Shown here: positions 1 through 11,327 of the stretch, in pieces | Position numbering within the stretch: the stretch's first letter is position 1 | How the letters are laid out: each line of letters starts with the position of its first letter | DNA from: Nautilia sp. PV-1 | GTDB taxonomy: Bacteria; Campylobacterota; Campylobacteria; Campylobacterales; Nautiliaceae | Assembly (NCBI RefSeq): GCF_004006315.1 | Contig: NZ_CP026530.1 | Span: forward strand, 1-64,000 | Reading direction: 5' to 3' | Length of the DNA: 64,000 bases | Made by a program: the position numbers and the translations under genes | The notes under the pieces: generated by a model | Told to the model about the DNA's origin: nothing | Databases searched by the model: none | Seen by the model: the letters and a program-made list of their open reading frames with translations, nothing else

Positions 1-22
1 ATTTTACATTTATTCTCCGATA

Positions 23-31
23 TGATAAAAT
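23..31 (+). promoter_or_regulatory. Extended -10 element of the dnaA promoter
   Basis: The sequence TGATAAAAT fits the TGnTAWAAT pattern that recurs upstream of many genes in this window. It lies 66 nt before the dnaA start, and the DnaA-box-like sites lie between it and the gene. This would place DnaA binding just downstream of the promoter and allow autoregulation (inference). No clear -35 hexamer can be judged because the window begins 22 nt upstream. Confidence 0.5.
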
Positions 32-32
32 T

Positions 33-87
33 TAATTCACATAATTTTTCACAAAATATTCACAATGTGAAAAAAAAGTTATTCACA
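33..87. other. DnaA-box cluster upstream of dnaA (oriC candidate, arm 1)
   Basis: Five sites resembling the DnaA box (TTATTCACA-like) are packed here: 33-41, 45-53, 56-64, 66-74 (minus strand) and 79-87, the last being a perfect TTATTCACA. Such clustering upstream of dnaA, together with a second cluster downstream, resembles the bipartite origin described for Helicobacter pylori. Whether initiation happens here is inferred from sequence only. Confidence 0.6.
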
Positions 88-97
88 AAGGACGCAT

Positions 98-1408
98 TTG
101 AGTATATTTAAAAAAATAAAAGATTCACTAAAAAGTGAAAACCTTGTGAATTATAATAAATTTATTAAAAATTTGGAATTTGACGAAAAAAATTCAACCT
201 CAACACATTTAATAATAAAAGCTCCTAATATATTTATAGCAAATTTCGTAAAAAGAAAATATCTTAACAAAATAAGCGAACTGTATGAAAAAGAAACAGG
301 CATCAAACCCAAAATAGACATAGTTACAAAGGAAATAACACATAAACCCGTAACCCTTGAAGAAATAATAGAACCTTCAACGCCAAGCGTTCTAATACCT
401 GAATATACCTTTGAAAGCTTTATAGTAGGACCTTCAAACCAGTTTGCATATACCGCAGCAAAAAGTGTAGCGGAAAATCCGGGGAAAAATTACAATCCTC
501 TGTTTATCTACGGAGGGGTAGGGCTCGGTAAAACACACCTTCTCCAGGCAATAGGAAATTATTTAAAAAGCTCTTTAAATGTATTATACGTTACAAGCGA
601 ACAGTTTATGAACGAATTTACGGAAAACATCAGAATGAAAACTCCTGAAAGATTTCACGAAAAATACAGAAACTGCGATGTTTTACTAATAGACGACGTA
701 CAGTTTTTCGCCGGAAAAGAAAGAACCCAGGAAGAATTTTTCCATACCTTCAACGAACTCTATAACCAAAAAAAACAGATATGCCTCACGGCCGATAGAC
801 CTCCTAAAAAACTCTACGACCTTGTAGACAGACTAAGAAGCAGGTTTGAAGCGGGACTTATCGTGGATATTCAGCCGCCTGAGCTTGAAACAAAAATAGA
901 AATTATCAGAAAAAAATGCGAACTAAACGGTATATATCTTCCGGAAGAAATAATCGAGTTTATCGCAACAAAACTTGATTCAAACATAAGAGAAATCGAA
1001 GGAATGATTACAAAAATAAACGCTATGTCTAAAATTTTGGGAATAAACGAAATAACGCTTGACTTTGCAAAACAGGCACTTAAAGAACATATAAAAGACA
1101 AAAAAGAAGTAATTACTCTTGAAGACATCATAAAACTTATCGCAAAAGAGTTTAATATAAAACCTAGCGAAATAGTCTCAAAAAGCAGAAATAAAAATAT
1201 AGTGGCTGCAAGAAGATGCGCTATTTACCTTGCAAGGGAATTTACAAAAGAATCAACTCCGATTATTGCAAAATATTTCGGACTCAGAGATCACAGTGCC
1301 GTTAGCCACGCTATTAAAAGTTTTAATAAAAAACTGAAAGAAGACAGCGAATTCAGAATAAAAATTGAAGAGCTTAAAAATAAAATCCAAATAAGAAAAA
1401 GTGAATAA
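98..1408 (+). CDS. dnaA: Chromosomal replication initiator DnaA
   Basis: DnaA is the AAA+ protein that binds DnaA boxes and melts the origin. At 436 aa it has the usual family size. Domain I is at about 1-80, the AAA+ core carries Walker A GGVGLGKTH (139-147) and Walker B LLIDDVQF (196-203), and the C-terminal DNA-binding domain shows the signature DHSAVSHAIKSF near the end. The start is TTG at 98 preceded by AAAGGA. It is followed by dnaN and flanked on both sides by DnaA-box-like sites. Confidence 0.98.
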   Translation: MSIFKKIKDSLKSENLVNYNKFIKNLEFDEKNSTSTHLIIKAPNIFIANFVKRKYLNKISELYEKETGIKPKIDIVTKEITHKPVTLEEIIEPSTPSVLIPEYTFESFIVGPSNQFAYTAAKSVAENPGKNYNPLFIYGGVGLGKTHLLQAIGNYLKSSLNVLYVTSEQFMNEFTENIRMKTPERFHEKYRNCDVLLIDDVQFFAGKERTQEEFFHTFNELYNQKKQICLTADRPPKKLYDLVDRLRSRFEAGLIVDIQPPELETKIEIIRKKCELNGIYLPEEIIEFIATKLDSNIREIEGMITKINAMSKILGINEITLDFAKQALKEHIKDKKEVITLEDIIKLIAKEFNIKPSEIVSKSRNKNIVAARRCAIYLAREFTKESTPIIAKYFGLRDHSAVSHAIKSFNKKLKEDSEFRIKIEELKNKIQIRKSE

Positions 1409-1525
1409 AGTGAATAAAAAAGTTTTTCACATTCACCCGTTTTTTTTAGGTATAATGGGAAAAAAGTTATCTTTTCACATTTTAACGCATCTTATTATTA
1501 TTACTATTTAAATTTAAATAAGGAG
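1401..1525. other. DnaA-box cluster and AT-rich stretch downstream of dnaA (oriC candidate, arm 2)
   Basis: The dnaA-dnaN gap holds GTGAATAA (1401-1408, overlapping the dnaA stop) and GTGAATAAA (from 1410) on the minus-strand sense. TTTTTCACA (1423-1431), ATTCACCC (from 1431) and TTTTCACA (1472-1479) read forward. A very AT-rich run at about 1488-1522 could be the DNA-unwinding element. TATAAT at 1451-1456 may be the dnaN -10. This matches an oriC1-dnaA-oriC2 layout. The assignment is inference from motif clustering. Confidence 0.6.
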
Positions 1526-1530
1526 AAAGA

Positions 1531-2583
1531 ATGCACATCAAAATAGAAAAACCGGTAATCGAAAGCATTTTAAACCAAATAATACCCTTTACCGAAAAAA
1601 AAGACAACACCCAAATAACATCCCACATACTCATTAAAGCCAACGAAAAACTGATACTAAAAGCAACAGACAAAGAAATCGGAATCAAAGTAGTAACAAA
1701 TGCAGATATCTTAGATTCAGGAACAATAACAATAAACGGAAAAAGATTTTTGGATATCATTAAAACACTTCAAAACAAAGAAATAGAAATCAAAACAGAA
1801 GATAATCAGATAACAATCACACAAGACAGCTCCATTTATAAACTGACATCATTTAATGCAAGCGAATTTCCTGAATTTCCAAATACGGACGAAATGAGTA
1901 AAATCGATATAGAAATAGAAGAATTAAATAAAGCTATTAAAAAAATCTATCCGGTAATAGACAACAACAACCCTAAATATGAATTAAACGGTGCTCTTTT
2001 TGATCTGAAAGATAAAACAAACTTTGTTTCAACAGACACCAGAAGATTAGCCGTATATTATTCAAATGCAAAAGCAAAAGAATCAAAAATAATAGTTCCT
2101 AAAAGAAGTATAGCTGAAATAAAAAGAGTAATCAGAGACGATATGGAAATTTTTTATGACGATGTGTATTTAATTCTTAAAAACGGTGAAATTATGTTTT
2201 TCACCAAACTTATAAACGGAAAATTTCCTGCATACGAAAAAATAATTCCTCAAAGCTTAAAATATGAGCTTTCAATACCAAAAGGAGAATTCTTATCACA
2301 TTTAAAACAGGTAAGTATTATTTCAAACGAAGTAAAAATTACAATCAATACAGATAAAATTACTTTCGAAAGTATAAGTGATGAAACAATGCAGGCAAAA
2401 ACAAGCTTTGAAATTAACACTCCTTTAGAAGAATTTACGTTTGCAGTAAACAGCAGATATATTATGGACTTTTTAAATGTAATTGAAAGCGATACATTTG
2501 TACTGGGTCTTAATGAGCCGAATATACCGTTTATGCTAAAAGACGATAATTTCATAACAATAGTAATGCCGCTTAATATTTGA
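1531..2583 (+). CDS. dnaN: DNA polymerase III beta sliding clamp
   Basis: DnaN is the ring-shaped processivity clamp that tethers DNA polymerase III to DNA. At 350 aa it is slightly shorter than the E. coli protein (366 aa), as is common in this phylum. The three-fold beta-clamp layout is recognisable from start to end, including the C-terminal segment ending FITIVMPLNI. The ATG is preceded by AAGGAG. The TGA stop at 2581-2583 overlaps an extended -10 element for gyrB. Confidence 0.97.
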   Translation: MHIKIEKPVIESILNQIIPFTEKKDNTQITSHILIKANEKLILKATDKEIGIKVVTNADILDSGTITINGKRFLDIIKTLQNKEIEIKTEDNQITITQDSSIYKLTSFNASEFPEFPNTDEMSKIDIEIEELNKAIKKIYPVIDNNNPKYELNGALFDLKDKTNFVSTDTRRLAVYYSNAKAKESKIIVPKRSIAEIKRVIRDDMEIFYDDVYLILKNGEIMFFTKLINGKFPAYEKIIPQSLKYELSIPKGEFLSHLKQVSIISNEVKITINTDKITFESISDETMQAKTSFEINTPLEEFTFAVNSRYIMDFLNVIESDTFVLGLNEPNIPFMLKDDNFITIVMPLNI

Positions 2584-2589
2584 TATAAT
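2581..2589 (+). promoter_or_regulatory. Extended -10 element before gyrB
   Basis: TGATATAAT lies 27 nt before the gyrB start. Its TG is the first two bases of the dnaN TGA stop codon, so the promoter is built into the end of the upstream gene. I saw no convincing -35 hexamer. Confidence 0.5.
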
Positions 2590-2601
2590 ATTAAAAAATG
2601 A

Positions 2602-4893
<2,292 letters not shown>

Positions 4894-4901
4894 GGAATAT
4901 A

Positions 4902-5291
4902 ATGAGTGAAATCAGATATGGGGAAAAGGAAATTTTAGAATTTAATCCCGAAAATATGGAAATATGGCCGAATAAACATAAAAAAAACTATTTAATCAAA
5001 ATCACTCTTCCCGAATTTATGTGTAAATGCCCAAGAAGCGGATATCCTGATTTTGCGACTGTATATCTTGAATATACGCCTGATGAGTGGGTGGTGGAAT
5101 TAAAAGCCCTTAAGCTGTTTATAAATTCTTTTATGAACAGATACATTTCCCACGAAGACAGCGCAAACGAAATATTCGATACGCTTTATAATAAGCTTAA
5201 ACCCAAATATATGAAAGTAACAATGGATTTCAATCCGCGAGGCAACGTTCATACGGTAATAGAAATAGACAGCGATAAAATAGAAAAATAA
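4902..5291 (+). CDS. queF: NADPH-dependent 7-cyano-7-deazaguanine reductase (QueF, short type)
   Basis: QueF reduces the nitrile preQ0 to the amine preQ1 in queuosine biosynthesis. At 129 aa it is the short single-domain type. The catalytic cysteine is C43 in CPRSGYPDFA with the proton-relay aspartate D50, followed by the QueF substrate motif VELKALK and the HED segment. It starts 8 nt after gyrB and is probably cotranscribed with it. It ends exactly where convergent gspF ends. A second queuosine gene, queH, lies at 37134-38282. Confidence 0.95.
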   Translation: MSEIRYGEKEILEFNPENMEIWPNKHKKNYLIKITLPEFMCKCPRSGYPDFATVYLEYTPDEWVVELKALKLFINSFMNRYISHEDSANEIFDTLYNKLKPKYMKVTMDFNPRGNVHTVIEIDSDKIEK

Positions 5292-6488
5292 TTATTTTAT
5301 TATATTCATACTAAACATCGGAAGCAGCATTGCTGTTACGATGAATCCTATCGTTCCCCCTACTATTACGATAAGAGCCGGTTCTATTAAACTTAAAAGA
5401 GTGTTTATTCTGGCTTCGTTTTCTTCAAAATAGATTTCGCTTAAATTTTTTAAAACAGTATCGATTTGTGACGTTTCTTCACCTAACGCAATGGCCTGCA
5501 AAAAGCTAATATCGTAATTAAATCCGGCTTTTTTGAGGGAGACTGAAAGTTTTTTACCTTCTATTACGTCTTTTAACGCTTTTTCGAATTTTTCTTTTAT
5601 TGCTTCGTTTTGTATTGTATTAACTGCAAGATTTACAGCGTTTATATAATTAACGCCTGAATTGACGAGTGTTGATGTAAGATAACTGAATCTTCCGAGT
5701 TCTTTGGCTATTATTATCTGTTTTATAATTGGGATTTTTAAAAGTATTTTATGTATTAAAAGTTTAAATTTCCTGTTTTTAGTATAAAAAATATAATAAG
5801 TTATAATAAGTATTAATATTGCGGCGAAAATAAATAAAAAATTGTTTTTTAAAAAATTTCCGCTGGCAATAACTATTTTTGTTATTGTCGGAAGCTGTTC
5901 GTGCAGATTTTGAAACACCTTTACTATTTTAGGGACTACGGTTGTCAGCATAAAACTGACCGTAAAAACTGCAACTATAATAATAAAAAGAGGATATATC
6001 AACGCCTGTGATGTTTTTGATGAAAGTCTGTTTTCATCTTTTAAAAACCTTGCTATTTCTATAAGGACAATATCAAGTTTTCCGCTTTCTTCTCCTACTT
6101 TAATGGTACTTTTTACATAAGAAGGGAGTTTTATTATTTTTTGTGATTCCAATGAATTATACAGTGATTTTCCTTCCTTTATAGACTGCTGCAGATAATC
6201 CAAAAATTTTATAATTTTATTGTTTTCGCTTTGATTTTTTGTAAGGTTAAGCGCACTTACTAACGGTATGGATGATTTTAAATATAAACCTAGTGTATTG
6301 AAAGTTTTGATAAGCTCTTTTTTCGGTACTTTTGTAAATGAAAAATTAAAATCTATTTTTTTAACAGGTTTGATGTCTGTTATATATAAACTGTTAAGTT
6401 TTTCTTTGGCCTCGTTTTCGCTGTCGGCTTCTATTTTGCCTTTTATTTTTTTACCCTCTTTATCAAAACCTTCATATTTGAAAAGCAT
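5292..6488 (-). CDS. gspF: T2SS inner-membrane platform protein GspF
   Basis: GspF is the polytopic platform protein that couples the GspE ATPase to pseudopilus growth. The 398 aa protein shows two repeated cytoplasmic four-helix domains and three hydrophobic segments (about 165-190, 215-235 and 370-390), the usual GspF/PilC layout. It begins 1 nt after the gspE stop and is last in the K-L-M-N-C-D-E-F run. PilC of a type IV pilus is the alternative, but the GspC, K, L and M neighbours favour T2SS. Confidence 0.9.
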   Translation of the reverse strand: MLFKYEGFDKEGKKIKGKIEADSENEAKEKLNSLYITDIKPVKKIDFNFSFTKVPKKELIKTFNTLGLYLKSSIPLVSALNLTKNQSENNKIIKFLDYLQQSIKEGKSLYNSLESQKIIKLPSYVKSTIKVGEESGKLDIVLIEIARFLKDENRLSSKTSQALIYPLFIIIVAVFTVSFMLTTVVPKIVKVFQNLHEQLPTITKIVIASGNFLKNNFLFIFAAILILIITYYIFYTKNRKFKLLIHKILLKIPIIKQIIIAKELGRFSYLTSTLVNSGVNYINAVNLAVNTIQNEAIKEKFEKALKDVIEGKKLSVSLKKAGFNYDISFLQAIALGEETSQIDTVLKNLSEIYFEENEARINTLLSLIEPALIVIVGGTIGFIVTAMLLPMFSMNIIK

Positions 6489-6489
6489 C

Positions 6490-7992
6490 TTAATCCTTAA
6501 TACCTACTCTTACGGCTTCTGATACCGATGTTTCTCCGTTAATTACCATTTGCGCTATATTTTCTTTTAAAGTTTTCATACCCATTTGTATCATTTTGTT
6601 TTTGAGTTCGATGTCGTTTGTGCCTTTGGCTATTAAGGATTTTATTTCATCGTTCATTATAAACAGCTCTCCTACTGCTTTTCTTTTTATGAATCCGGTA
6701 AAGTTGCATTTGGGACATCCGTTTTCCTTGTATATTTTTTCGGGTGTAAATTTGGAAAGAATAGGATTTTTATTTATTATTTCTTTAAATTTATCCGGAT
6801 CGTCTTCTGTTTTACACTCACACAAAACCCTTACTAGCCTTTGGGAAAGAATACCTATTAAAGACGAAGCTATTAAAAAAGGTTCAACACCCATGTCCAT
6901 TAGTCTTGTTATAGTTGATGCAGCATTGTTAGTATGAAGAGTTGAGAGCATAAGGTGTCCTGTCAAAGCCGCCTGGATAGCTATAGTGGCCGTTTCTTTA
7001 TCTCTAATCTCTCCTACCATTATAATATCCGGATCCTGTCTTAAAATGCTTCTAAGGCCGCTGCTGAATGTAAGACCTACTTTATTGTTTACCTGAATCT
7101 GATTAATATTGTCGGCTTTATATTCTACCGGATCTTCAATAGTGATAATATTTTTAGTTGGAGTCGCTATTGTTTGTAAAAAACTGTGAAGAGTGGTTGA
7201 TTTACCGCTTCCCGTAGGACCTGTAACCAGTATCATTCCATATGAGTGTTCTAGCAGTTCCTTAAAACCTTCTGTTATTTCATCTCCGAAACCTAGTTCT
7301 TTTAAACTCGGAATATCCTCGCTTTCCATAAGAAGTCTTAAAACCGCTTTTTCCCCGAAATAAGTGGGAATAACCGAAACCCTTATATCTGTTGTTTTAT
7401 TTGCTATTTTAATCTGCGTTCTTCCGTCTTGAGGTATTCTTTTTTCGCTTATATCCAGATTTGAAATTACTTTAATTCTGTTTATAATTAAATTGATAAT
7501 GTTTTTTTGAAGAGTGGCCTGTGTTATAAGCACACCGTCAATTCTGAAACGTATAGTTCCGAAATTTTCATGCGTTTCAATATGAATGTCGCTTGCTCTT
7601 TTTTTAACAGCCTGAAAAAACATAGAGTTTACGAATTTAATAATAGGAGCGGAATTTTCGGAATTTAATATATCAAGTCCGCCTTTTATAAAATCGTCAA
7701 GTGATAATTCTTCCTCCACTTCTATGTCGCTGTTTTGAAGCTCTTTTTGTGTTTTTAATTCCAAAAACTGGTTTAAAAGTCTGTTAAAAGATTCGGTGTC
7801 TGTTATTATGAGTTCAAGAGGCAGATCTGTTTTGTTATAAAAATTAAGAGCGTCTATTAATGAATCCTGAGTTGTAAAAAAAAATTTTTTATCTTCTAAA
7901 ATACCCGGAAGCAGAGAATATTTAATACCTTCTTCAATATTAAAATTTTCAATTTGCAGAGCTTTCGGATTTATATTATTTATCTGTTTCAT
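6490..7992 (-). CDS. gspE: T2SS assembly ATPase GspE
   Basis: GspE is the hexameric cytoplasmic ATPase that drives pseudopilus assembly. The 500 aa protein has Walker A GPTGSGKST (258-266), the Asp box IEDPVE (285-290), Walker B DPDIIMVGEIRD (320-331) and the His box GHLMLSTLHTN (345-355). A four-cysteine zinc site (CECK, then CPKC) follows near residues 390-425. The N-terminal 100 residues would contact GspL. Its start overlaps the end of gspD by 17 nt. Confidence 0.94.
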   Translation of the reverse strand: MKQINNINPKALQIENFNIEEGIKYSLLPGILEDKKFFFTTQDSLIDALNFYNKTDLPLELIITDTESFNRLLNQFLELKTQKELQNSDIEVEEELSLDDFIKGGLDILNSENSAPIIKFVNSMFFQAVKKRASDIHIETHENFGTIRFRIDGVLITQATLQKNIINLIINRIKVISNLDISEKRIPQDGRTQIKIANKTTDIRVSVIPTYFGEKAVLRLLMESEDIPSLKELGFGDEITEGFKELLEHSYGMILVTGPTGSGKSTTLHSFLQTIATPTKNIITIEDPVEYKADNINQIQVNNKVGLTFSSGLRSILRQDPDIIMVGEIRDKETATIAIQAALTGHLMLSTLHTNNAASTITRLMDMGVEPFLIASSLIGILSQRLVRVLCECKTEDDPDKFKEIINKNPILSKFTPEKIYKENGCPKCNFTGFIKRKAVGELFIMNDEIKSLIAKGTNDIELKNKMIQMGMKTLKENIAQMVINGETSVSEAVRVGIKD

Positions 7993-9736
7993 TTAATTTT
8001 CTTTTGTTGATATACTCAATTGCAAATTTTCTTTCAAGCTCGTTTAATTTGCCGAGAGTCAGTCTTAATTTATCCAGATCTTTACTTTTTTTAACGATAT
8101 AAGGTGTAAGAACAATTACTAGTGTTGTTCTGTCTTCATTTACTTCTTTGTGTCTAAATAAAGCTCCTAATATAGGAATATCTCCAAAAAAAGGTACTTT
8201 TTTAATGGTGATATCTTTGTTGTTTTTAACAAGTCCTCCAATAATAATACTTTGTCCGTTGTTGACAATAGTGGTTGTTTTGATATCTCTTTTTGAAGTT
8301 ATTGGCAGTGTATTATCAGGAGAACCCGGAAGTATGTCTTCTACTACGGCTTTAACGTCAAGAGATACTTTATCGTCGCTGTCGATTCTTGGTTTTATAT
8401 CCAGAGTAAGACCTATATCCTGTCTTGAATATGATACACTGGTAGATGTTGATGTTGTCTGACCAGTTTTTACAGAAACTGTTTTACCTACATATATGGA
8501 TGAGGGGGTATTATTTATACAAAGAATTGAAGGTTCGCTTAATTTTTTAGCAGCACCGAATGTTTCAAGCAGATCTATTGTGGCGCCCAGTGCCAGTCCC
8601 TGTCTGATTGTAGGAATACTGAGTCCAAGAGTTTGTATGTCTGTTAGTGAAGCAATAGCCGGGCCGCCCATATTTAAACTCATGGTATAGAGTCCGCTGC
8701 TTGTTGCGCTTCCTCCGAATAGGCCAAGTTTTGCACCTATCTGTGAGGCTTTAAGATTGCTTATTTCAAGTATTCTGGCTTTTACGTATACCTGCATTTT
8801 AGGTATGTCAAGAGCGCTTATAATTGTTTTAATTGTATCCATCTGTTCTGGTGTTGCAATAATTATAAGTGAATTTGTTTCTTTATCTTCCGTAACAGAA
8901 GGTTTGTTTTTTTTATATTTTAATGAAACTATTTTGCTTATTATTTTAGACATGTTTGAAACGTCTGAATTTTTAAGTGTAATAATTTCCGTTATCTGGT
9001 TAAGCTGTTTAGGTTTTGTATCCAGTTTTTTAATATTTATTAAAATTTTTTCAATAACTTTTTTTTCTCCGACTAAAATAACTCCATTGTTGTTATCGTT
9101 TTTTATAATTTTATATTTATAAATTCTGGGATTAAACAGTGTTTTTGCTATATCTGATATTTTAGGATATACCTTGTTGATCTGAGTGTTTTTTAAATTA
9201 AAATATATAATATCAGGTTTGTTTAATGTGTCTATTTTGCTTAACAGCTGTTTTATTACTTTAAGGTTTTTTGGATAATCAGTAATAATTAGCATATTTT
9301 TTTCATTATTGATTACTATTTTTCCGTATCTGCTTTTTAAATAGCTTATTTGAGTATATGCTTCTTTTGCAGTTATGTTTTTAAGTTTTATTATGTCTGT
9401 TGTTATTTGAAACGGTGATTTAGAATTTATGGAAGGTGCTTCTCTAAGCGCTTCTGAAGATCTTACAACTTTTAAATATCCGTGTTCGGAAACTATTGTG
9501 TAGCCTTTAGAACGGAGAATATTTAATAAAATATCGTATATTTCATTTTCATTGACAGGTTTGACTGAAATAAAATTGACTTCTCCTCTTATATCATTAG
9601 TGAGCAGTATGTTTTTATTTGTAATTTTAGCCACCATTTTAATAAAATCTTTTATTTCAAGGTTTTTAAAATTAAGTTCTATCTGTGCTCCGAAAAGCAT
9701 CACGCTTAAAATAATTAATAATTTAATTAATTTCAT
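7976..9736 (-). CDS. gspD: T2SS outer-membrane secretin GspD
   Basis: GspD forms the outer-membrane secretin channel. The 586 aa protein has an N-terminal signal peptide (about 1-17, ending FGA), an N0 domain beginning IELNFKNLEIKDFIKMVAKI, and repeated N1-N3 KH-like domains. The C-terminal secretin domain contains RQDIGLTLDIKPRI and GQSIIIGGLVKN. The ATG is preceded by GGTGAT. It overlaps gspC (14 nt) and gspE (17 nt). No pilotin gene is evident nearby. Confidence 0.93.
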   Translation of the reverse strand: MKLIKLLIILSVMLFGAQIELNFKNLEIKDFIKMVAKITNKNILLTNDIRGEVNFISVKPVNENEIYDILLNILRSKGYTIVSEHGYLKVVRSSEALREAPSINSKSPFQITTDIIKLKNITAKEAYTQISYLKSRYGKIVINNEKNMLIITDYPKNLKVIKQLLSKIDTLNKPDIIYFNLKNTQINKVYPKISDIAKTLFNPRIYKYKIIKNDNNNGVILVGEKKVIEKILINIKKLDTKPKQLNQITEIITLKNSDVSNMSKIISKIVSLKYKKNKPSVTEDKETNSLIIIATPEQMDTIKTIISALDIPKMQVYVKARILEISNLKASQIGAKLGLFGGSATSSGLYTMSLNMGGPAIASLTDIQTLGLSIPTIRQGLALGATIDLLETFGAAKKLSEPSILCINNTPSSIYVGKTVSVKTGQTTSTSTSVSYSRQDIGLTLDIKPRIDSDDKVSLDVKAVVEDILPGSPDNTLPITSKRDIKTTTIVNNGQSIIIGGLVKNNKDITIKKVPFFGDIPILGALFRHKEVNEDRTTLVIVLTPYIVKKSKDLDKLRLTLGKLNELERKFAIEYINKRKLNETDK

Positions 9737-10502
9737 AATCTATCACCTTTGTTTTATTATGTCTTTTTATTTCTATTTCTATATGGTTATATTTATCAAT
9801 GTGATTGTATAAATACCATGCTTCAGCGTCATTTTTAAGTTTTATACCGTTTACTTTTATAATTATATCGCCTCTTTTTAATCCTAATTTATCAAAAACA
9901 CTACCTTTTTTTATATAAGTGATTTTATAACCGCTTTTTGCTCTGATTATTCCTATTTCATTCCATATTTTTGAAAAATTTTTTCTGTATTCTTCAAGTA
10001 TGTGTTTTGAAATAATTTTTTTATTTGAATTAATTTTAAATTTCTGTTTATTTTGTTTGATTTTATTTTTTATTTGTTGATTAGACTGGTCAGAATTAAA
10101 AGATAAAATGTATTGTTTTGAATTTTTTTCGAATACTGCATATGAATTATATACTTTTATAAGTTTATATCCTTTATATGTCTGATTAATATCTAAAAAT
10201 ATGCTTTTTCCTTTATCATCTAAAATGATAAAAGCTTTTTTTCCGTCATTATAAACTGCTTTTAATTTTATACCTTCTAACGAAGATACGGTTTTTTGAT
10301 TGTTTTGTGTTTTTATAGGCTGTGGTTTTATTGTTTCTGTTGTAAAAATTCTGGTTAAATCAATATTATAAAATATACTGTCAAATTTTGGAGGTATGTA
10401 AGTAACAGGAAGTTTAGGTAAAAATATACTTATTACACTCCATAAAACTCCGGCTGATAAAAAAGATATTGTAAATATAAACAGATATTTAAAATTTTTC
10501 AT
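9723..10502 (-). CDS. gspC: T2SS protein GspC (HR plus PDZ domains)
   Basis: GspC bridges the inner-membrane platform and the secretin and helps select cargo. The 259 aa protein has one N-terminal transmembrane segment (about 7-28). An HR-like beta domain (about 75-135, beginning GIKLKAVYNDGKKA) follows, then a lysine/asparagine-rich linker and a C-terminal PDZ domain (about 190-258, with KRGDIIIKVNGIKL). The PDZ type of GspC is known from classic T2SS. It overlaps gspD and the preceding gspN-like gene. Confidence 0.85.
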   Translation of the reverse strand: MKNFKYLFIFTISFLSAGVLWSVISIFLPKLPVTYIPPKFDSIFYNIDLTRIFTTETIKPQPIKTQNNQKTVSSLEGIKLKAVYNDGKKAFIILDDKGKSIFLDINQTYKGYKLIKVYNSYAVFEKNSKQYILSFNSDQSNQQIKNKIKQNKQKFKINSNKKIISKHILEEYRKNFSKIWNEIGIIRAKSGYKITYIKKGSVFDKLGLKRGDIIIKVNGIKLKNDAEAWYLYNHIDKYNHIEIEIKRHNKTKVIDYEIN

Positions 10503-10977
10503 AATAGTAATATCCCTTTTTATCTTTTTTTAAGAACTGTTTAATTGCATTGTTATATATTTTTATGAAATATATTCTAATTTCTTTATTTGATAAATTT
10601 ATATTTCCGTAAATGTTTTTTGCAATATTTGATTCTGCTTTTATCTGAATAATAAAAGGATGTATAATATTTTGAGTTAAAGACACTTCGTTTATTTTTA
10701 TATTGTCTATAGGCAGTGTTATATCGGTAATATATAGTTTATTATAAAAAATGTATGGATAAATTAATGCTTTTTTAAATTCTGCGGTTTTTATAGATTT
10801 GTAGTATATTTTACCGTTTGAGAGATTAAGCTTATATATGTCTGATTTTGTATTCGCTGTTAAATAAATACCGTTTTTTGACAGTATATTTTGGATAAAG
10901 TAAAAAATTTCCGTTTTCGGCATAAATATATAAAACCCGATAATAAAACCTGCTAAGACGGTTATAAATTTTTTCAT
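10489..10977 (-). CDS. GspN-like T2SS protein
   Basis: This is a 162 aa protein with one N-terminal membrane segment (about 4-20) and a beta-rich periplasmic part rich in Ile, Lys and Asn. Its place between the gspM-like gene and gspC, with 4-nt and 14-nt overlaps, and its general pattern (repeated strands such as LYITDITLPIDNIKI) suggest GspN. The sequence itself is too divergent to identify confidently. It is much shorter than the usual ~250 aa GspN. Confidence 0.55.
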   Translation of the reverse strand: MKKFITVLAGFIIGFYIFMPKTEIFYFIQNILSKNGIYLTANTKSDIYKLNLSNGKIYYKSIKTAEFKKALIYPYIFYNKLYITDITLPIDNIKINEVSLTQNIIHPFIIQIKAESNIAKNIYGNINLSNKEIRIYFIKIYNNAIKQFLKKDKKGYYYYEKF

Positions 10978-11327
10978 TTAATAATCTCCGCATAAAAATC
11001 AAAATTTCCTTTATTGCTGCTTATACTGAATTTTTTGATTTTAACGTTTGATTTTAAAAACTGGTTTATTGTTCTTAGCTGATTTTTGGACAAATTTGTA
11101 CATTTTATTTTTGAATTTTTAATACTGCATATAGATTTGAGCATTTTTACGGGTTTTTCGGAATATCTGTTTTTAAGATTGATAAATTCATTTGCGGATT
11201 TATAAAATACAATATAATTTTGGTATTCATTTTTTAATTCTTTTTTGCTTTTAATGTATAAATTAAAAAAATTTGCCGTTATAAGCAGCAGTAAAAGTCC
11301 TGTTAATATAAGTATTTTTTTATTCAT
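10974..11327 (-). CDS. GspM-like T2SS protein
   Basis: This small 117 aa protein has an N-terminal transmembrane helix (about 5-25), then a coiled/helical part and a small alpha-beta periplasmic domain. Size, topology and position directly after the gspL-like gene (8-nt overlap) suggest GspM, the partner that stabilises GspL. Sequence conservation in GspM is always low, so the call rests on context. The ATG start overlaps the end of the gspL-like gene. Confidence 0.55.
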   Translation of the reverse strand: MNKKILILTGLLLLLITANFFNLYIKSKKELKNEYQNYIVFYKSANEFINLKNRYSEKPVKMLKSICSIKNSKIKCTNLSKNQLRTINQFLKSNVKIKKFSISSNKGNFDFYAEIIK

